From Ruegeria atlantica (GTDB lineage Bacteria > Pseudomonadota > Alphaproteobacteria > Rhodobacterales > Rhodobacteraceae), in NCBI RefSeq assembly GCF_013032455.1, contig NZ_WQCF01000002.1, positions 512,764 to 576,763 on the forward strand: a stretch of DNA of 64,000 nucleotides, read 5' to 3'. The notes under the pieces are model-generated. The model had not been told where the DNA came from. It did no database searches and saw only the letters and a list, made by a program, of their open reading frames with translations. The position numbers and the translations under genes were made by a program. Every line of letters begins with the position of its first letter. Position 1 is the stretch's first letter. Below, piece after piece: positions 42,101-51,170 of the stretch.

Positions 42101-43707
42101 TGAAGGTGACAGACCTGATCGCGCGCCTGCGCCATTCGACTAAGGGCGTGACCCTGATCTCGCCGCCGCCGCACCACGACATTTACTCGATCGAGGATCT
42201 TGCGCAGCTGATCTATGACCTTAAGCAGATCAACCCGCGCTGCAAGGTGACGGTGAAACTGGTGGCGTCCTCGGGCGTGGGAACGATTGCTGCTGGTGTG
42301 GCCAAGGCCAAGGCGGATGTGATCCTGATCTCGGGCCATAATGGCGGCACGGGCGCATCGCCTGCGACATCCATCAAATATGCCGGGCTGCCGTGGGAGA
42401 TGGGCCTGACCGAAGCGCATCAGGTTCTGGCGATGAACAATCTGCGCGACCGCGTGACCTTGCGGACCGATGGTGGCCTGCGGACCGGTCGTGATATCGT
42501 TATGGCTGCGATGATGGGGGCTGAGGAATACGGCATCGGCACCGCCGCCCTGATCGCGATGGGCTGTATCATGGTACGTCAGTGCCAGTCGAACACCTGC
42601 CCGGTCGGTGTCTGCACGCAGGACGAGGACCTGCGCGCTAAGTTCACCGGCAACGCGGATAAGGTTGTGAATCTTATCACCTTCTACGCGCAGGAAGTGC
42701 GTGAGCTGCTGGCCAGCCTTGGTGCGCGCTCGATCGACGAGATCATCGGTCGGGCCGATCTGCTGGCTCAGGTCAGCCGTGGCTCGGCACATCTGGATGA
42801 TCTGGACCTGAACCCGCTGCTGATCACTGTCGATGGTGCGCATGACATCGTCTACAACCGTGACAAGGATCGGAATGCAGTACCTGACACGCTGGACGCC
42901 GAGATCGTGCGCGATGCGGCGCGGTTCCTGAAAGACGGCGAGAAGATGCAGCTGTCTTACGCAGTGCAGAACACGCACCGGACCGTGGGCACCCGTGTTT
43001 CCAGCCACATCGTGCAGAATTTCGGCATGCGGAACACCTTCCAGTCCGACCACCTGCACGTGAAGCTGCAGGGCTCGGCCGGTCAGTCGCTGGGAGCCTT
43101 TGCAGCACCGGGTCTGAAGCTGGAAGTGTCGGGCGATGCCAACGACTATGTCGGCAAGGGCCTGTCGGGTGGCATGATCGTCGTGCGCCCGCCGCAAGTC
43201 AGCCCGCTGAAGGCGGATGACAACACCATCATCGGCAATACCGTCCTGTACGGGGCCACCGATGGGTACCTGTTCGCTGCCGGCCGCGCCGGTGAACGGT
43301 TTGCGGTACGGAACTCGGGCGCCAAAGTGGTGATCGAGGGCTGTGGCTCGAACGGGTGTGAGTACATGACCGGCGGTGTGGCTGTGATTCTGGGAGATAT
43401 CGGTGCCAACTTCGGCGCGGGCATGACGGGCGGCATGGCCTATCTGTACGACCCCGAAGGCAAGGCCGAAAAGCTGATGAACATGGAAACGCTGGTGACC
43501 TGCCCGGTGACCGTCGACCATTGGGAAGATCAGCTGAAATCGATGATCGAAACCCATCAGTCTGAGACCTTCAGCCGCAAGGCCGCTGACATTCTGCAAC
43601 ATTGGGATGTGGAAAAAGCCAACTTCCTGCAGGTTTGCCCGAAAGAGATGCTGAACAAGCTCAGCCATCCTCTGACCAACGAAGCAGAAGCAGTTCCGGC
43701 TGAATAA
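39175..43707 (+). CDS. gltB: Glutamate synthase (NADPH) large subunit
   Basis: 1510-aa alpha subunit that transfers the amide nitrogen of glutamine to 2-oxoglutarate. A propeptide-like start precedes nucleophile Cys34 (HSSCGVGLVVSVDG) of the class II amidotransferase domain (to about 430), with RYSTNTFPQWWLAQPFRMLA. The central domain, FMN-binding synthase domain (LISPPPHHDIYSIEDLAQ, SGHNGGTGASPATSIKYAG) and 3Fe-4S cysteines (MVRQCQSNTCPVGVCTQD) follow. A C-terminal glycine-rich beta-helix ends it (GSNGCEYMTGGVAVILGDIG). Full length for the family. With gltD it forms the main ammonia-assimilation enzyme. Confidence 0.97.
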   Translation: MTKYDADWVRAEEAKRKWMAENGLYSEEEEHSSCGVGLVVSVDGKPSRKVVDAGIDALKAIWHRGAVDADGKTGDGAGIHVQIPVPFFYDQIRRTGHEPNLDELIAVGQVFLPRTDFGAQERCRTIVETEVLRMGYYIYGWRHVPVDVTCLGEKANATRPEIEQILISNSKGVDEETFERELYVIRRRIEKAAASAGISGLYLASLSCRSIIYKGMMLAEQVAVFYPDLMDERFESAFAIYHQRYSTNTFPQWWLAQPFRMLAHNGEINTLKGNINWVKSHEIRMASSTFGDYADDIKPIIAGGSSDSAALDSVFEVLVRAGRSAPMAKTMLVPESWSKQAVELPQAWRDMYSYCNSVMEPWDGPAALAMTDGRWVCAGLDRNGLRPMRYVVTGDGLVIAGSEAGMVPIDEATVTEKGALGPGQMLAVDMKKGKLYRDTQIKNKLARALPFGEWVGKINDLDATLSGVTERPLFAGEELRKRQIAAGYSVEELEQILAPMAEDGKEALASMGDDTPSAVLSKQYRPLSHFFRQNFSQVTNPPIDSLREYRVMSLKTRFGNLKNVLDEDSSQTEIIVLESPFVGNAQWETLVENFNSPLAEIDCSFEPGEGALDRALTRIRAESEEAVRSGAGHLVLTDQYSGPDKVAMPMILATSAVHSHLTRQGLRTFCSLNVRSAECIDPHYFAVLIGCGATVVNAYLAEDSLADRIERGLLDGSLTENVARYREAIDQGLLKIMAKMGISVISSYRGGLNFEAVGLSRAMVAEYFPGMTSRISGIGIHGIRVKAEAIHAKGWTSGLDVLPIGGFYKARKSGETHAWEATSMHMMQMACNRASYELWKQYSAKMQSNPPIHLRDLMDFKPVGKPVPIEEVESITSIRKRFVTPGMSLGALSPEAHKTLNVAMNRIGAKSDSGEGGEDPAHFVPEPNGDNPSAKIKQVASGRFGVTAEYLNQCEELEIKVAQGAKPGEGGQLPGMKVTDLIARLRHSTKGVTLISPPPHHDIYSIEDLAQLIYDLKQINPRCKVTVKLVASSGVGTIAAGVAKAKADVILISGHNGGTGASPATSIKYAGLPWEMGLTEAHQVLAMNNLRDRVTLRTDGGLRTGRDIVMAAMMGAEEYGIGTAALIAMGCIMVRQCQSNTCPVGVCTQDEDLRAKFTGNADKVVNLITFYAQEVRELLASLGARSIDEIIGRADLLAQVSRGSAHLDDLDLNPLLITVDGAHDIVYNRDKDRNAVPDTLDAEIVRDAARFLKDGEKMQLSYAVQNTHRTVGTRVSSHIVQNFGMRNTFQSDHLHVKLQGSAGQSLGAFAAPGLKLEVSGDANDYVGKGLSGGMIVVRPPQVSPLKADDNTIIGNTVLYGATDGYLFAAGRAGERFAVRNSGAKVVIEGCGSNGCEYMTGGVAVILGDIGANFGAGMTGGMAYLYDPEGKAEKLMNMETLVTCPVTVDHWEDQLKSMIETHQSETFSRKAADILQHWDVEKANFLQVCPKEMLNKLSHPLTNEAEAVPAE

Positions 43708-43735
43708 GCCAGGCGATCATCCGAACACAACAAAG

Positions 43736-43766
43736 CCCGCGTGTCACGAAAAGCACGCGGGTTTTC
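43736..43766 (+). terminator. Rho-independent terminator after gltB
   Basis: CCCGCGTG, 10-base loop, CACGCGGG, then GTTTTCC-type T-run start. A perfect 8-bp GC-rich stem 28 bp after the gltB stop. Confidence 0.85.
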
Positions 43767-43894
43767 CTTGTCTTAAAGTAATTTCCCCTCGTTAATTGCG
43801 ATTTAATGCCGACCACGTTTAGTTGTGGCCATAGTTCTTTTGGGAGATGCAGGCAGATTGCAGCCCAGAGAGACAAGGAGGTGAAAGCAGTCGC

Positions 43895-44845
43895 ATGCCG
43901 ATGACCTATACGGATCAGTTCTTTGTGCTGGACCCGGCCAATCCAGGAGCCAATGGCACGGTGCCTGGCTCGACTTTGACGGTGCAGAAGTTTGATATTG
44001 TCGATCAGAACGATAATGACCTGATCAATCGCTTGAACGACGATTCCGTTGATGGTGTCGACATCACATCCTCTTTTTTCAACGACATGGTAACTGTTGA
44101 GTTAGGCGACGGCACTCAGGTCACTTATACCGGTGTGACGTTTTATCTGGCCGATGGGCGTGAGGTGTTTACACCCACCGATGGCCAGGTACTGCAGGAC
44201 GGTGCTTTCGTCAGTTCGTCCATTACAGATACCAGCGATACGGGGGCCTCATTCGGGTCCGTCAATATTGCAAATGGTGATCTTGGCCCGCCCTGTTTCA
44301 CGCCTGGCACGATGATCGGCACGCCCGAGGGGCCTCGATTGATCGAGGATTTAAAAGTAGGGGATTTAATCACCACCACAGATCATGGCGACCAGCCCTT
44401 ACTTTGGATGGGGCGCACCAAGGTGCAGGCGCAGGGTAAACTGGCCCCCATCCGATTCGAGGCCGGAGTATTGGGACTGAATCAACCGTTGACCGTATCT
44501 CCGCAGCATCGAATGCTGATTGCTGACTGGCGCGCGCCTTATTTGTTTGGACATTCCGAGGTGCTGATTGCGGCGCATTGCCTGGTTAACGGGCGCACTG
44601 TCACGCGCGTCGAATGTGGTGAGGTCGAATACATCCACCTTTTGTTTGCACAGCATGAGATCGTCATAGCCAACGGGGCTAAAAGCGAAAGCTATTATCC
44701 GGGCCACGCAATTTCCCAGGCGGAGCAGGACACGCAGGACGAGGTATTGCGTCTGTTCCCGGAACTGCGTTCTCGTAATCCGGTGCTGCCGGAAACCGCG
44801 CGCCCGGTCATCCGCCCGCGCGAGGCCCGCGCGCTGGCGATATAA
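43895..44845 (+). CDS. Hint-domain protein
   Basis: 316 aa from ATG 43895, which follows the strong site AAGGAGGTGA; the frame opens 16 codons earlier. The N-terminal 140 residues are an acidic beta-rich segment. A Hint (hedgehog/intein) domain follows: PCFTPGTMIGTPEGPRLIED, LKVGDLITTTDHGDQPL, SPQHRMLIADWRAPYLFG and a conserved AHCLVNG. The residue before the domain is Cys in PCFTPGT, the usual self-splicing nucleophile. Such proteins are abundant in Rhodobacteraceae, often tied to secreted or surface proteins, but their role is unknown. No signal peptide is seen. Confidence 0.85.
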   Translation: MPMTYTDQFFVLDPANPGANGTVPGSTLTVQKFDIVDQNDNDLINRLNDDSVDGVDITSSFFNDMVTVELGDGTQVTYTGVTFYLADGREVFTPTDGQVLQDGAFVSSSITDTSDTGASFGSVNIANGDLGPPCFTPGTMIGTPEGPRLIEDLKVGDLITTTDHGDQPLLWMGRTKVQAQGKLAPIRFEAGVLGLNQPLTVSPQHRMLIADWRAPYLFGHSEVLIAAHCLVNGRTVTRVECGEVEYIHLLFAQHEIVIANGAKSESYYPGHAISQAEQDTQDEVLRLFPELRSRNPVLPETARPVIRPREARALAI

Positions 44846-44884
44846 ACCGTTCCAAACCGGCCCGCCGCGTCGTATAGCAACAGG

Positions 44885-45619
44885 ATGGCAAAGAAAGCAG
44901 CGCGCAAGTCGAGCAGTAAGAAAAGCAAGGCGTCGAAGGCTAAGAAACAGACCCTATCGCGGATTCGTCGATGGGTTACGCGTGTCCTGTTGGGCGTCGT
45001 GGTCTTTTTCGTTGGTCTGGTAATGCTCTATTCGGTGGTGAATCCGCCAATAACCCATACAATCTGGTCTGAATGGCGCCGGTTGGGCAAGGTCGAACGT
45101 GACTGGGTGCCGATCGAAGAAATCTCTCCGGTCATGGCCCGTGCTGTTGTTGCAGCCGAGGACGCCAACTTCTGCCGGCATTGGGGATTTGATGTCGAAG
45201 CCATCCGCGATGCGTTGGAGGATGGCGGTTCGCGCGGGGCGTCCACGATTACTCAGCAAGTCGTAAAGAACGTGTTCCTGTGGCAGGACCGCAGTTGGGT
45301 GCGCAAGGCGCTGGAAACTTCGATTACACCTGTTGTCGAGATTTTCTGGAGTAAGCAGCGCATTCTCGAGGTCTATCTGAATGTGGCCGAAACCGGGACC
45401 GGTGTGTTCGGGGTCGAGGCCGCGGCACAGCACAATTTCGGTGTCAGTGCTGCAAACATGACGCCGACACAGGCCGCGCGGATTGCTGCCATTCTGCCCT
45501 CGCCCCGCAAACGGTCGGTCACCGACCCTTCGGTGTTCACCCGCAGGCGGGCGGCGTCCATCCTGGAAGGAGCGGCCACCATCCGCGCAGATGGTCGCGC
45601 GGATTGTTTCGAGGATTGA
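44885..45619 (+). CDS. mtgA: Monofunctional peptidoglycan glycosyltransferase
   Basis: 244 aa. A basic cytoplasmic N-terminus (many Lys/Ser/Ala), one transmembrane helix (VLLGVVVFFVGLVMLYSVV, about 36-54), then a GT51 domain. Catalytic Glu lies in VVAAEDANFCRHWGFD, and GASTITQQVVKNVFLW and KQRILEVYLNVAETGTGVFG are typical. It polymerises lipid II into glycan strands without transpeptidase activity. Length matches the family. The next gene is the FtsZ-associated fzlA-like gene, linking both to the cell envelope. Confidence 0.95.
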   Translation: MAKKAARKSSSKKSKASKAKKQTLSRIRRWVTRVLLGVVVFFVGLVMLYSVVNPPITHTIWSEWRRLGKVERDWVPIEEISPVMARAVVAAEDANFCRHWGFDVEAIRDALEDGGSRGASTITQQVVKNVFLWQDRSWVRKALETSITPVVEIFWSKQRILEVYLNVAETGTGVFGVEAAAQHNFGVSAANMTPTQAARIAAILPSPRKRSVTDPSVFTRRRAASILEGAATIRADGRADCFED

Positions 45620-45677
45620 AACTTATCGCCCCTCAAGGCTAAAGCTGGGGGGTATTCACTGGTTCGATTGGAAGCCC

Positions 45678-46343
45678 ATGGCGCGACTGTTTCATGTTCC
45701 CCTGTCCCCCTATTGCCGTAAGGTCCGCCTGTCTCTGGCAGAAAAAAAGATCGAGGTTGAGCTGGTCGAAGAGAAATACTGGGAGAAAGACCCGGATTTC
45801 CTGCGTCGCAACCCTGCTGGCAAAGTGCCAGTGCTGCGTCTGGATGGACATGTCATGGCGGAAAGTGCTGCGATTTGCGAATATATCGAGGAAACCCGAC
45901 CTGAGCCTCCGCTGATGCCAAAGACGGCCGAGGCGCGATACGAGGTGCGCCGGCTGGTGGGGTGGTTCGATGACAAGTTCCACCACGAGGTGACTTCTAA
46001 GCTTTTGTATGAGCGGGTTAACAAGAAGGTCACGGGTGAGGGCTATCCGGACAGTAAGAACGTCAAGGAAGGGGCCCGCGCAATCAAATACCATCTGGAT
46101 TACATGGCTTGGCTGCTGGATCATCGGCGCTGGCTGGCAGGGGATCAGATGACCTTGGCGGATTTTGCCGCTGCTGCGCATCTTTCGGCGTTGGATTACA
46201 TTTCGGATGTGGATTGGAACCGTTCTCAGGCGGTTAAGGATTGGTATGCCAAGATTAAATCCCGACCGGCATTCCGGTCTATTCTGGCGGATCAAGTGCC
46301 CGGCTTCCGGCCACCGCCGCATTACGCCGATCTGGATTTCTGA
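45678..46343 (+). CDS. fzlA: GST-fold protein, probably FzlA (FtsZ-localised)
   Basis: 221 aa. N-terminal thioredoxin-like GST domain (ARLFHVPLSPYCRKVRLSLA, NPAGKVPVLRLDGHVMAESA) and an all-helical C-terminal domain (RRWLAGDQMTLADFAAAAHL). The opening residues and C-terminal PPPHYADLDF resemble alphaproteobacterial FzlA, which binds FtsZ filaments and lacks GST activity. The start at 45678 (with GGAAG upstream) is chosen where homology begins; the open frame runs 65 codons further into mtgA. Neighbouring mtgA supports a division/envelope role. An ordinary glutathione transferase is the alternative. Confidence 0.78.
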   Translation: MARLFHVPLSPYCRKVRLSLAEKKIEVELVEEKYWEKDPDFLRRNPAGKVPVLRLDGHVMAESAAICEYIEETRPEPPLMPKTAEARYEVRRLVGWFDDKFHHEVTSKLLYERVNKKVTGEGYPDSKNVKEGARAIKYHLDYMAWLLDHRRWLAGDQMTLADFAAAAHLSALDYISDVDWNRSQAVKDWYAKIKSRPAFRSILADQVPGFRPPPHYADLDF

Positions 46344-46354
46344 TAGTGTAAAAA

Positions 46355-46420
46355 GGGGGCTGTCTGCCCCCCATCGCGCAGTTGCGCGATTCCCCCGAGG
46401 ATATTTTTAGCCAGATGAAG
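46355..46420 (+). repeat. Hairpins plus conserved Rhodobacteraceae intergenic motif
   Basis: Hairpin GGGGGC/GCCCCC at 46355-46371, a second perfect palindrome ATCGCGCA-GT-TGCGCGAT at 46373-46390, then CCCCCGAGGATATTTTTAGC continuing into CAGATGAAG. From memory this last motif is common after genes in Roseobacter-group genomes. It probably terminates or processes the fzlA message. It also supplies the first codons of queG. Confidence 0.65.
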
Positions 46421-47452
46421 AGCGGATCGGGTTTAAAGGAAAAGTTGATGGCGCAGGCGCTGAACGAAGGATTTGTATCCTGTCGTATCTGTCGTCCGTG
46501 GGATGTGCCGCAGGTTCCGGCCCGGTTGGACGCGTTTTTACAGGCTGGGTATCATGGTCAAATGGGGTGGATGGCCGAGCGGTCCCACTGGCGGGGCGAT
46601 CCGGCGGCGCTTTGGCCCGAGGCGCAATCTGTCATCATGCTGGCCGAAAGTTATACGCCTGAACATGATCCGACTGAGGTATTGGGCTACCCGGACAAGG
46701 CGGCAATCTCAGTCTATGCGCAGAACAAGGATTACCATGATCTGGTCAAGAAGCGGCTGAAGCGGTTGGCGCGTTGGCTGATCGCCGAAGCTGGGGGTGA
46801 GGTGAAGGTGTTTGTCGATACCGCGCCAGTGCCGGAAAAGGCTTTGGGTCATGCAGCCGGATTGGGTTGGCAGGGCAAGCATACTAATCTGGTAAGCCGG
46901 GACTGGGGCAATTGGGCTTTTATAGGGTCTGTTTTTACCACTGTGGACCTGCCTGCCGATATGGCCGAGGTCGATCATTGCGGCTCGTGCCGGGCATGTT
47001 TGGATGCCTGCCCGACCGATGCTTTTCCGGCCCCATATCAATTGGATGCGCGGCGATGCATCTCTTACCTGACTATTGAACACAAGGGGCCGGTCGACGA
47101 AGGCTTGCGTACCAAGTTGGGCAACCGGATTTATGGCTGTGACGATTGCCTGGCAGCCTGTCCTTGGAACAAGTTTGCAGTTGCGGCGAGTGACATTCGG
47201 TATGCCGCCCGGGACGAATTGAAAGCGCCGCCTTTGGCAGAACTGGCGATGCTGGATGATGCAGCTTTTCGTGCGAAATTCTCGGGCTCTCCGATTAAGC
47301 GGATCGGACGGGACCGATTTGTCCGCAATGTGCTGTACGCCATCGGAAACTCGGGTATGTCCGAGCTTCGGCCCGTCGCGCAGGGTTTGACCGATGATCT
47401 GGACCCCACAGTTGCCGACGCTGCGCGCTGGGCGGTGCAACGATTGTCATAA
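46415..47452 (+). CDS. queG: Epoxyqueuosine reductase
   Basis: 345 aa from ATG 46415. Cobalamin- and Fe-S-dependent enzyme for the last step of queuosine synthesis in tRNA (epoxyqueuosine to queuosine). Characteristic segments: [40 protein letters not shown] with HTNLVS, and two ferredoxin-like clusters, [19 protein letters not shown] and [17 protein letters not shown]-terminal HEAT-like helical part follows. The start is uncertain: 46415 lies in a conserved intergenic motif, while ATG 46448 (after AAAGGA) would remove the first helix seen in relatives. Confidence 0.93.
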   Translation: MKSGSGLKEKLMAQALNEGFVSCRICRPWDVPQVPARLDAFLQAGYHGQMGWMAERSHWRGDPAALWPEAQSVIMLAESYTPEHDPTEVLGYPDKAAISVYAQNKDYHDLVKKRLKRLARWLIAEAGGEVKVFVDTAPVPEKALGHAAGLGWQGKHTNLVSRDWGNWAFIGSVFTTVDLPADMAEVDHCGSCRACLDACPTDAFPAPYQLDARRCISYLTIEHKGPVDEGLRTKLGNRIYGCDDCLAACPWNKFAVAASDIRYAARDELKAPPLAELAMLDDAAFRAKFSGSPIKRIGRDRFVRNVLYAIGNSGMSELRPVAQGLTDDLDPTVADAARWAVQRLS

Positions 47453-47524
47453 GTGCCGCAAACAGGCTGGACGTGTCGGTCCAAACCGCTAAACCCATCC
47501 ACAGCGAACAGGAAGGAGAACCCG

Positions 47525-49528
47525 ATGGCGTTGGCTTTGGGGGTGGATACGGGCGGAACCTATACCGACGCGGTGCTGATCCGGGATGAGCGTGAGGTTA
47601 TCGCCTCGGCCAAGTCCCTGACTACGCGGGCCGATCTGGCGATTGGCGTGGGCAAAGCGATTCAGGCGGTTTTGGACACCGCGCAGGTGGCGCCCGAGCA
47701 GATTTCGATGGCGTCGCTGTCGACCACCTTGGCAACGAACGCGCTGGTTGAGGGTCAGGGCGGGCGGGTGGCGCTGATCTATATCGGGTTCAAGGACGGT
47801 GATCTGGACAAGCATGGTTTGCGGGACGCATTGAAGGGTGATCCGGCGCTGGTCGTTGGAGGCGGTCATACCCATGCCGGGGGCGAAGCTGCGCCGCTGG
47901 ATGTGGCGGCGATTGAGGCGTTTTTAGACTCTCATAAAGGCATATCGGGTTTTGCCATTGCGGCGCAATTCGCCACACGGAATCCGGCGCATGAGCTGGA
48001 GGCGGCGCGGATCATTGCGGAAAAGATCGGGGCTCCGGTCACCTGTTCGCATCACTTGTCGGCCAAGCTGAACGGTCCAAAACGGGCAGTGACCGCGGTG
48101 CTGAACGCCCGGCTGATCGGGATGATTGACCGGTTGATCGGGCGGGCGCAGGACCGGCTGATGGAATTAGGTATCACCGCGCCGATGATGGTGGTGCGCG
48201 GGGACGGCGCCCTGATGAGCGCGGAACAGGCGCGTGAACGGCCGATTGAGACCATCCTCAGCGGACCGGCGGCATCTATTGTCGGGGCAAGCTGGCTGAC
48301 GAGAACCGAGAACGCTCTGGTTTCGGATATCGGCGGGACGACCACCGATGTAGCGCTGATCCGGGACGGCAAGCCCGCGATTGACCCGGTGGGGGCGCAG
48401 GTCGGCGGGTTCCGCACCATGGTCGAGGCGGTTGCGATGCGCACCCATGGCCTGGGTGGTGACAGTCAGGTGCATGTGGTGACCGAAGGTTTGGGAGGAG
48501 GCGTATTTCTGGGACCACGCCGCGTACTGCCGGTGTCGCTGATTGCGTCCGAAGCGCCTGAGGTCGTTCATGTCGCTTTGGACACGCAGTTGCGGGCAAC
48601 GACAGTGGGCGAGCATGACACGCGTTTCGCTCGCCGCGTTCCCGGTATTCATGCCGAAGGTTTGGATGCGCGGGAAGAGGGCCTGCTTGAAAGGCTGGGT
48701 GACAAGGTTCTACCGCTTGGCGATTTACTGCGGACCCGGATAGAGAACGGGGCTCTGGCGCGGTTGGTGGATCGTGGGATCGTTCAGGTCTCGGGCGTGA
48801 CGCCATCGGATGCCAGCCATGTTCTGGGTCGGTTGGATTCCTGGGATGGGGATGCCGCGCACAAAGCGCTGGAACTGATCGCGCGCAAGCGGATCGGAAC
48901 TGGTGACAGGCTGGCCAAGACGCCGGAGGAACTGGCGCAGATCATCGTGGACCAGCTGACCGAACAAACCACTTTGACCTTGTTAGAGAATGCTTTTGCA
49001 GAAGAGGCTGAGGCTTTTGGCCTTCCGTCGGCTGATCTTGCCCGCCATGTCCTGACACGAAGGGGCCTGTCTGGTCACCGAGGTCTGTTGGCGCTGGATA
49101 CGACGTTGAACGTCGATGTGGTAGGCCTCGGGGCGTCGGCGCCCAGCTATTACCCTGCGGTCGGTGAGCGTCTGCGCTGTCGCATGATCCTGCCGGAACA
49201 TGCAGGCGTGGCCAATGCCATCGGTGCCGTGGTGGGCCGCCTAACCCTGCGCAGAACCGGGACGGTCACGTCCCCGTCCGAGGGCCGGTTCCGGGTTCAC
49301 CTCGAAGACGGACCGCAGGATTTCAACGAATCCGACGCGGCGTTGGAATTTTTGGAATCGGTGTTGCGAACCGAGGCTGAAGATGCGGTCCGTGAAGCTG
49401 GTGCAGCTGATATTCGAGTCGTGGTCGACCGGGACGTCCGAACCGCCCGGATTGAGGCGCAAGACGTGTTTGTCGAGGCCACGATCACCGTCGAGGCCAG
49501 CGGCCGCCCTCGAGTGGCGAAGGGTTAG
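47525..49528 (+). CDS. Hydantoinase A/oxoprolinase-family protein
   Basis: 667 aa from ATG 47525, with AGGAAGGAG upstream. Actin-like ATPase fold of the HyuA type: GVDTGGTYTDAVLIRDE at the N-terminus, STTLATNALVEGQGGRVALI, SGPAASIVGASWL and VSDIGGTTTDVALIRDGKPA. Family members hydrolyse 5-oxoproline, hydantoins or N-methylhydantoin with ATP, usually with a separate HyuB subunit. No hyuB gene lies nearby, so the substrate and partner are unknown. It may act alone, as some single-subunit members do. Confidence 0.86.
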   Translation: MALALGVDTGGTYTDAVLIRDEREVIASAKSLTTRADLAIGVGKAIQAVLDTAQVAPEQISMASLSTTLATNALVEGQGGRVALIYIGFKDGDLDKHGLRDALKGDPALVVGGGHTHAGGEAAPLDVAAIEAFLDSHKGISGFAIAAQFATRNPAHELEAARIIAEKIGAPVTCSHHLSAKLNGPKRAVTAVLNARLIGMIDRLIGRAQDRLMELGITAPMMVVRGDGALMSAEQARERPIETILSGPAASIVGASWLTRTENALVSDIGGTTTDVALIRDGKPAIDPVGAQVGGFRTMVEAVAMRTHGLGGDSQVHVVTEGLGGGVFLGPRRVLPVSLIASEAPEVVHVALDTQLRATTVGEHDTRFARRVPGIHAEGLDAREEGLLERLGDKVLPLGDLLRTRIENGALARLVDRGIVQVSGVTPSDASHVLGRLDSWDGDAAHKALELIARKRIGTGDRLAKTPEELAQIIVDQLTEQTTLTLLENAFAEEAEAFGLPSADLARHVLTRRGLSGHRGLLALDTTLNVDVVGLGASAPSYYPAVGERLRCRMILPEHAGVANAIGAVVGRLTLRRTGTVTSPSEGRFRVHLEDGPQDFNESDAALEFLESVLRTEAEDAVREAGAADIRVVVDRDVRTARIEAQDVFVEATITVEASGRPRVAKG

Positions 49529-49549
49529 CCCCCTCAGGGGCTTTCCTCT
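49527..49549. terminator. Terminator between hydantoinase and msrA genes
   Basis: AGCCCC-CTCA-GGGGCT followed by TTCCTCTT, overlapping the stop of the hydantoinase gene. It serves the rightward gene; the minus-strand msrA ends adjacent. Confidence 0.7.
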
Positions 49550-50058
49550 TATTCAGCTGCGTCGCGCTTGGGCAGAACCCATCCTGCGCGTGGAAAATGG
49601 CAGGTATAGCCGTTCGGGATACGCTCCAGATAATCCTGATGCTCGGGCTCTGCCTCCCAGAAATCACCGACGGGTTCGACCTCGGTCACCACCTTGCCGG
49701 GCCAGAGGCCACTGGCATTTACATCGGCGATTGTGTCCAGGGCCACCTGTTTCTGGTCCTCGTCCACATAGTAGATTGCTGAGCGATAGCTCATCCCACG
49801 ATCATTGCCTTGACGGTTCACTGTGGTGGGATCGTGAATCTGGAAGAAGAACTCCAGCAAATCACGATAGGTGATTGTGGCGGGGTCGAAAAAGATCTCG
49901 ATCCCTTCGGCATGAGTGCCATGGTTGCGATAAGTGGCATTGGGCACGTCACCACCCGTATAGCCGACGCGCGTGCGAGACACCCCCGGCAGCTTGCGGA
50001 TCAGGTCCTGCATGCCCCAAAAGCAACCTCCGGCCAGAACGGCACGTTCTTCGGTCAT
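49549..50058 (-). CDS. msrA: Peptide methionine sulfoxide reductase MsrA
   Basis: 169 aa. Reduces methionine-S-sulfoxide in proteins. Catalytic Cys12 is in [40 protein letters not shown] and [20 protein letters not shown] follow. No signal peptide. It overlaps msrB by 4 bp (ATGA), so both are made together and cover both sulfoxide stereoisomers. Together with the adjacent glutathione peroxidase gene this forms an oxidative-damage cluster. Confidence 0.95.
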   Translation of the reverse strand: MTEERAVLAGGCFWGMQDLIRKLPGVSRTRVGYTGGDVPNATYRNHGTHAEGIEIFFDPATITYRDLLEFFFQIHDPTTVNRQGNDRGMSYRSAIYYVDEDQKQVALDTIADVNASGLWPGKVVTEVEPVGDFWEAEPEHQDYLERIPNGYTCHFPRAGWVLPKRDAAE

Positions 50059-50504
50059 TGGATTTCCTCCACGTGGATCAGATATTCACCATACCCTTCG
50101 GCCTCCATCTCATCACGATGGATGAACCGCAGAGCGGCAGAATTGATGCAATAGCGCAGCCCGCCATGTTCGCGCGGACCGTCTGGAAACACATGTCCCA
50201 GATGGCTGTCGCCATGTTTCGAGCGGACCTCGGTGCGGATCATACCATGAGTGGCATCGTGGAATTCTTCCACATGCTCATGGATGATGGGTTTGGTAAA
50301 GCTGGGCCAGCCACAACCGGATTCGTATTTGTGGGTCGAGGCAAATAGCGGCTCACCCGAGACGATGTCTACATAAATTCCCGGTTCCTTGTTGCTCAGG
50401 TATTTGCCGGTGCCGGGGCGCTCGGTTCCACTGCGCTGAGTGACATGAAACTCTTCGGGCGACAGGGCGGCGATGGCCTCGGGGTCTTTGGTATAGCGGG
50501 TCAT
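50055..50504 (-). CDS. msrB: Peptide methionine sulfoxide reductase MsrB
   Basis: 149 aa from ATG 50504, preceded by CCGGAGGAGCC; the frame opens 19 codons upstream. Reduces methionine-R-sulfoxide. Catalytic Cys is in [32 protein letters not shown] supplies a second Cys. The two CxxC zinc motifs found in many MsrB proteins are absent, so this is the zinc-free type. It is the first gene of the msrB-msrA operon. Confidence 0.95.
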   Translation of the reverse strand: MTRYTKDPEAIAALSPEEFHVTQRSGTERPGTGKYLSNKEPGIYVDIVSGEPLFASTHKYESGCGWPSFTKPIIHEHVEEFHDATHGMIRTEVRSKHGDSHLGHVFPDGPREHGGLRYCINSAALRFIHRDEMEAEGYGEYLIHVEEIQ

Positions 50505-50648
50505 GGCTCCTCCGGTCATTTTTCCTGTGGCATAATCTGGGGGCAGGGGCGAGGAAATCAAAGCCCTATTTCAGTGCGCTCGCGCAGTCGTGCGGTTGAT
50601 CCGCAGGCCCGACCGTAACGTATACCATGACAATAGGGAGGTATTGCC

Positions 50649-51170
50649 ATGGTTCGCGTTTTTCTTCTGACTGCATTGATATTGATAGGACGTGCGGTTC
50701 AGGCGGCTCCTGTAAGTGGTGAGTTTGCGTCGATCGACGGTGGCACATTGTCCATCGAGGATTGGCGGGGCCAGCCGGTTTTGGTCGTCAATACAGCGTC
50801 GCAATGCGGGTTTACCGGCCAATATGCGGCTCTACAAAGGGTATATGAGGATTATTCTGATCGTGGTTTGATTGTTTTGGCCGTGCCGTCGGATTCTTTC
50901 AACCAAGAACTGAACACAGCAGATGAGGTTAAAGAATTCTGCGAGCTGAACTACGGCCTGACGCTACCAATGACAGATATTACCCCGGTGACTGGCCCGG
51001 AGGCGCATCCATTCTACAAGTCCGTGGCAGCTCAGACAGGGTTTGTTCCGGGATGGAATTTCAACAAGATCCTGCTGGATTCTCAAGGCTCTGTCGTTGC
51101 CACCTATGGAGCCAACGTTAAGCCCGACGCGCCCAAGTTGCTGCGTCAGGTCGAGACCTTGCTGCCCTGA
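50649..51170 (+). CDS. Secreted glutathione peroxidase-family protein
   Basis: 173 aa with a signal peptide (MVRVFLLTALILIGRAVQAA), so it works in the periplasm, unlike most bacterial members. Peroxidatic Cys53 lies in VVNTASQCGFTGQYAALQ, and the conserved Trp/Asn pair in GWNFNKILLD. The usual FPCNQFGxQEP motif is replaced by VPSDSFNQELNTADEV, which marks a divergent subgroup, probably using thioredoxin-like donors. The 3' end overlaps the opposing eamA gene by 25 bp. Confidence 0.9.
   Translation: MVRVFLLTALILIGRAVQAAPVSGEFASIDGGTLSIEDWRGQPVLVVNTASQCGFTGQYAALQRVYEDYSDRGLIVLAVPSDSFNQELNTADEVKEFCELNYGLTLPMTDITPVTGPEAHPFYKSVAAQTGFVPGWNFNKILLDSQGSVVATYGANVKPDAPKLLRQVETLLP

Noticed and set aside
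41971..43668. 565-codon frame antisense to gltB
   Set aside because: Long antisense frames are common opposite GC-rich genes; its composition is rich in His, Arg and Gln and matches no family, while gltB is certain.
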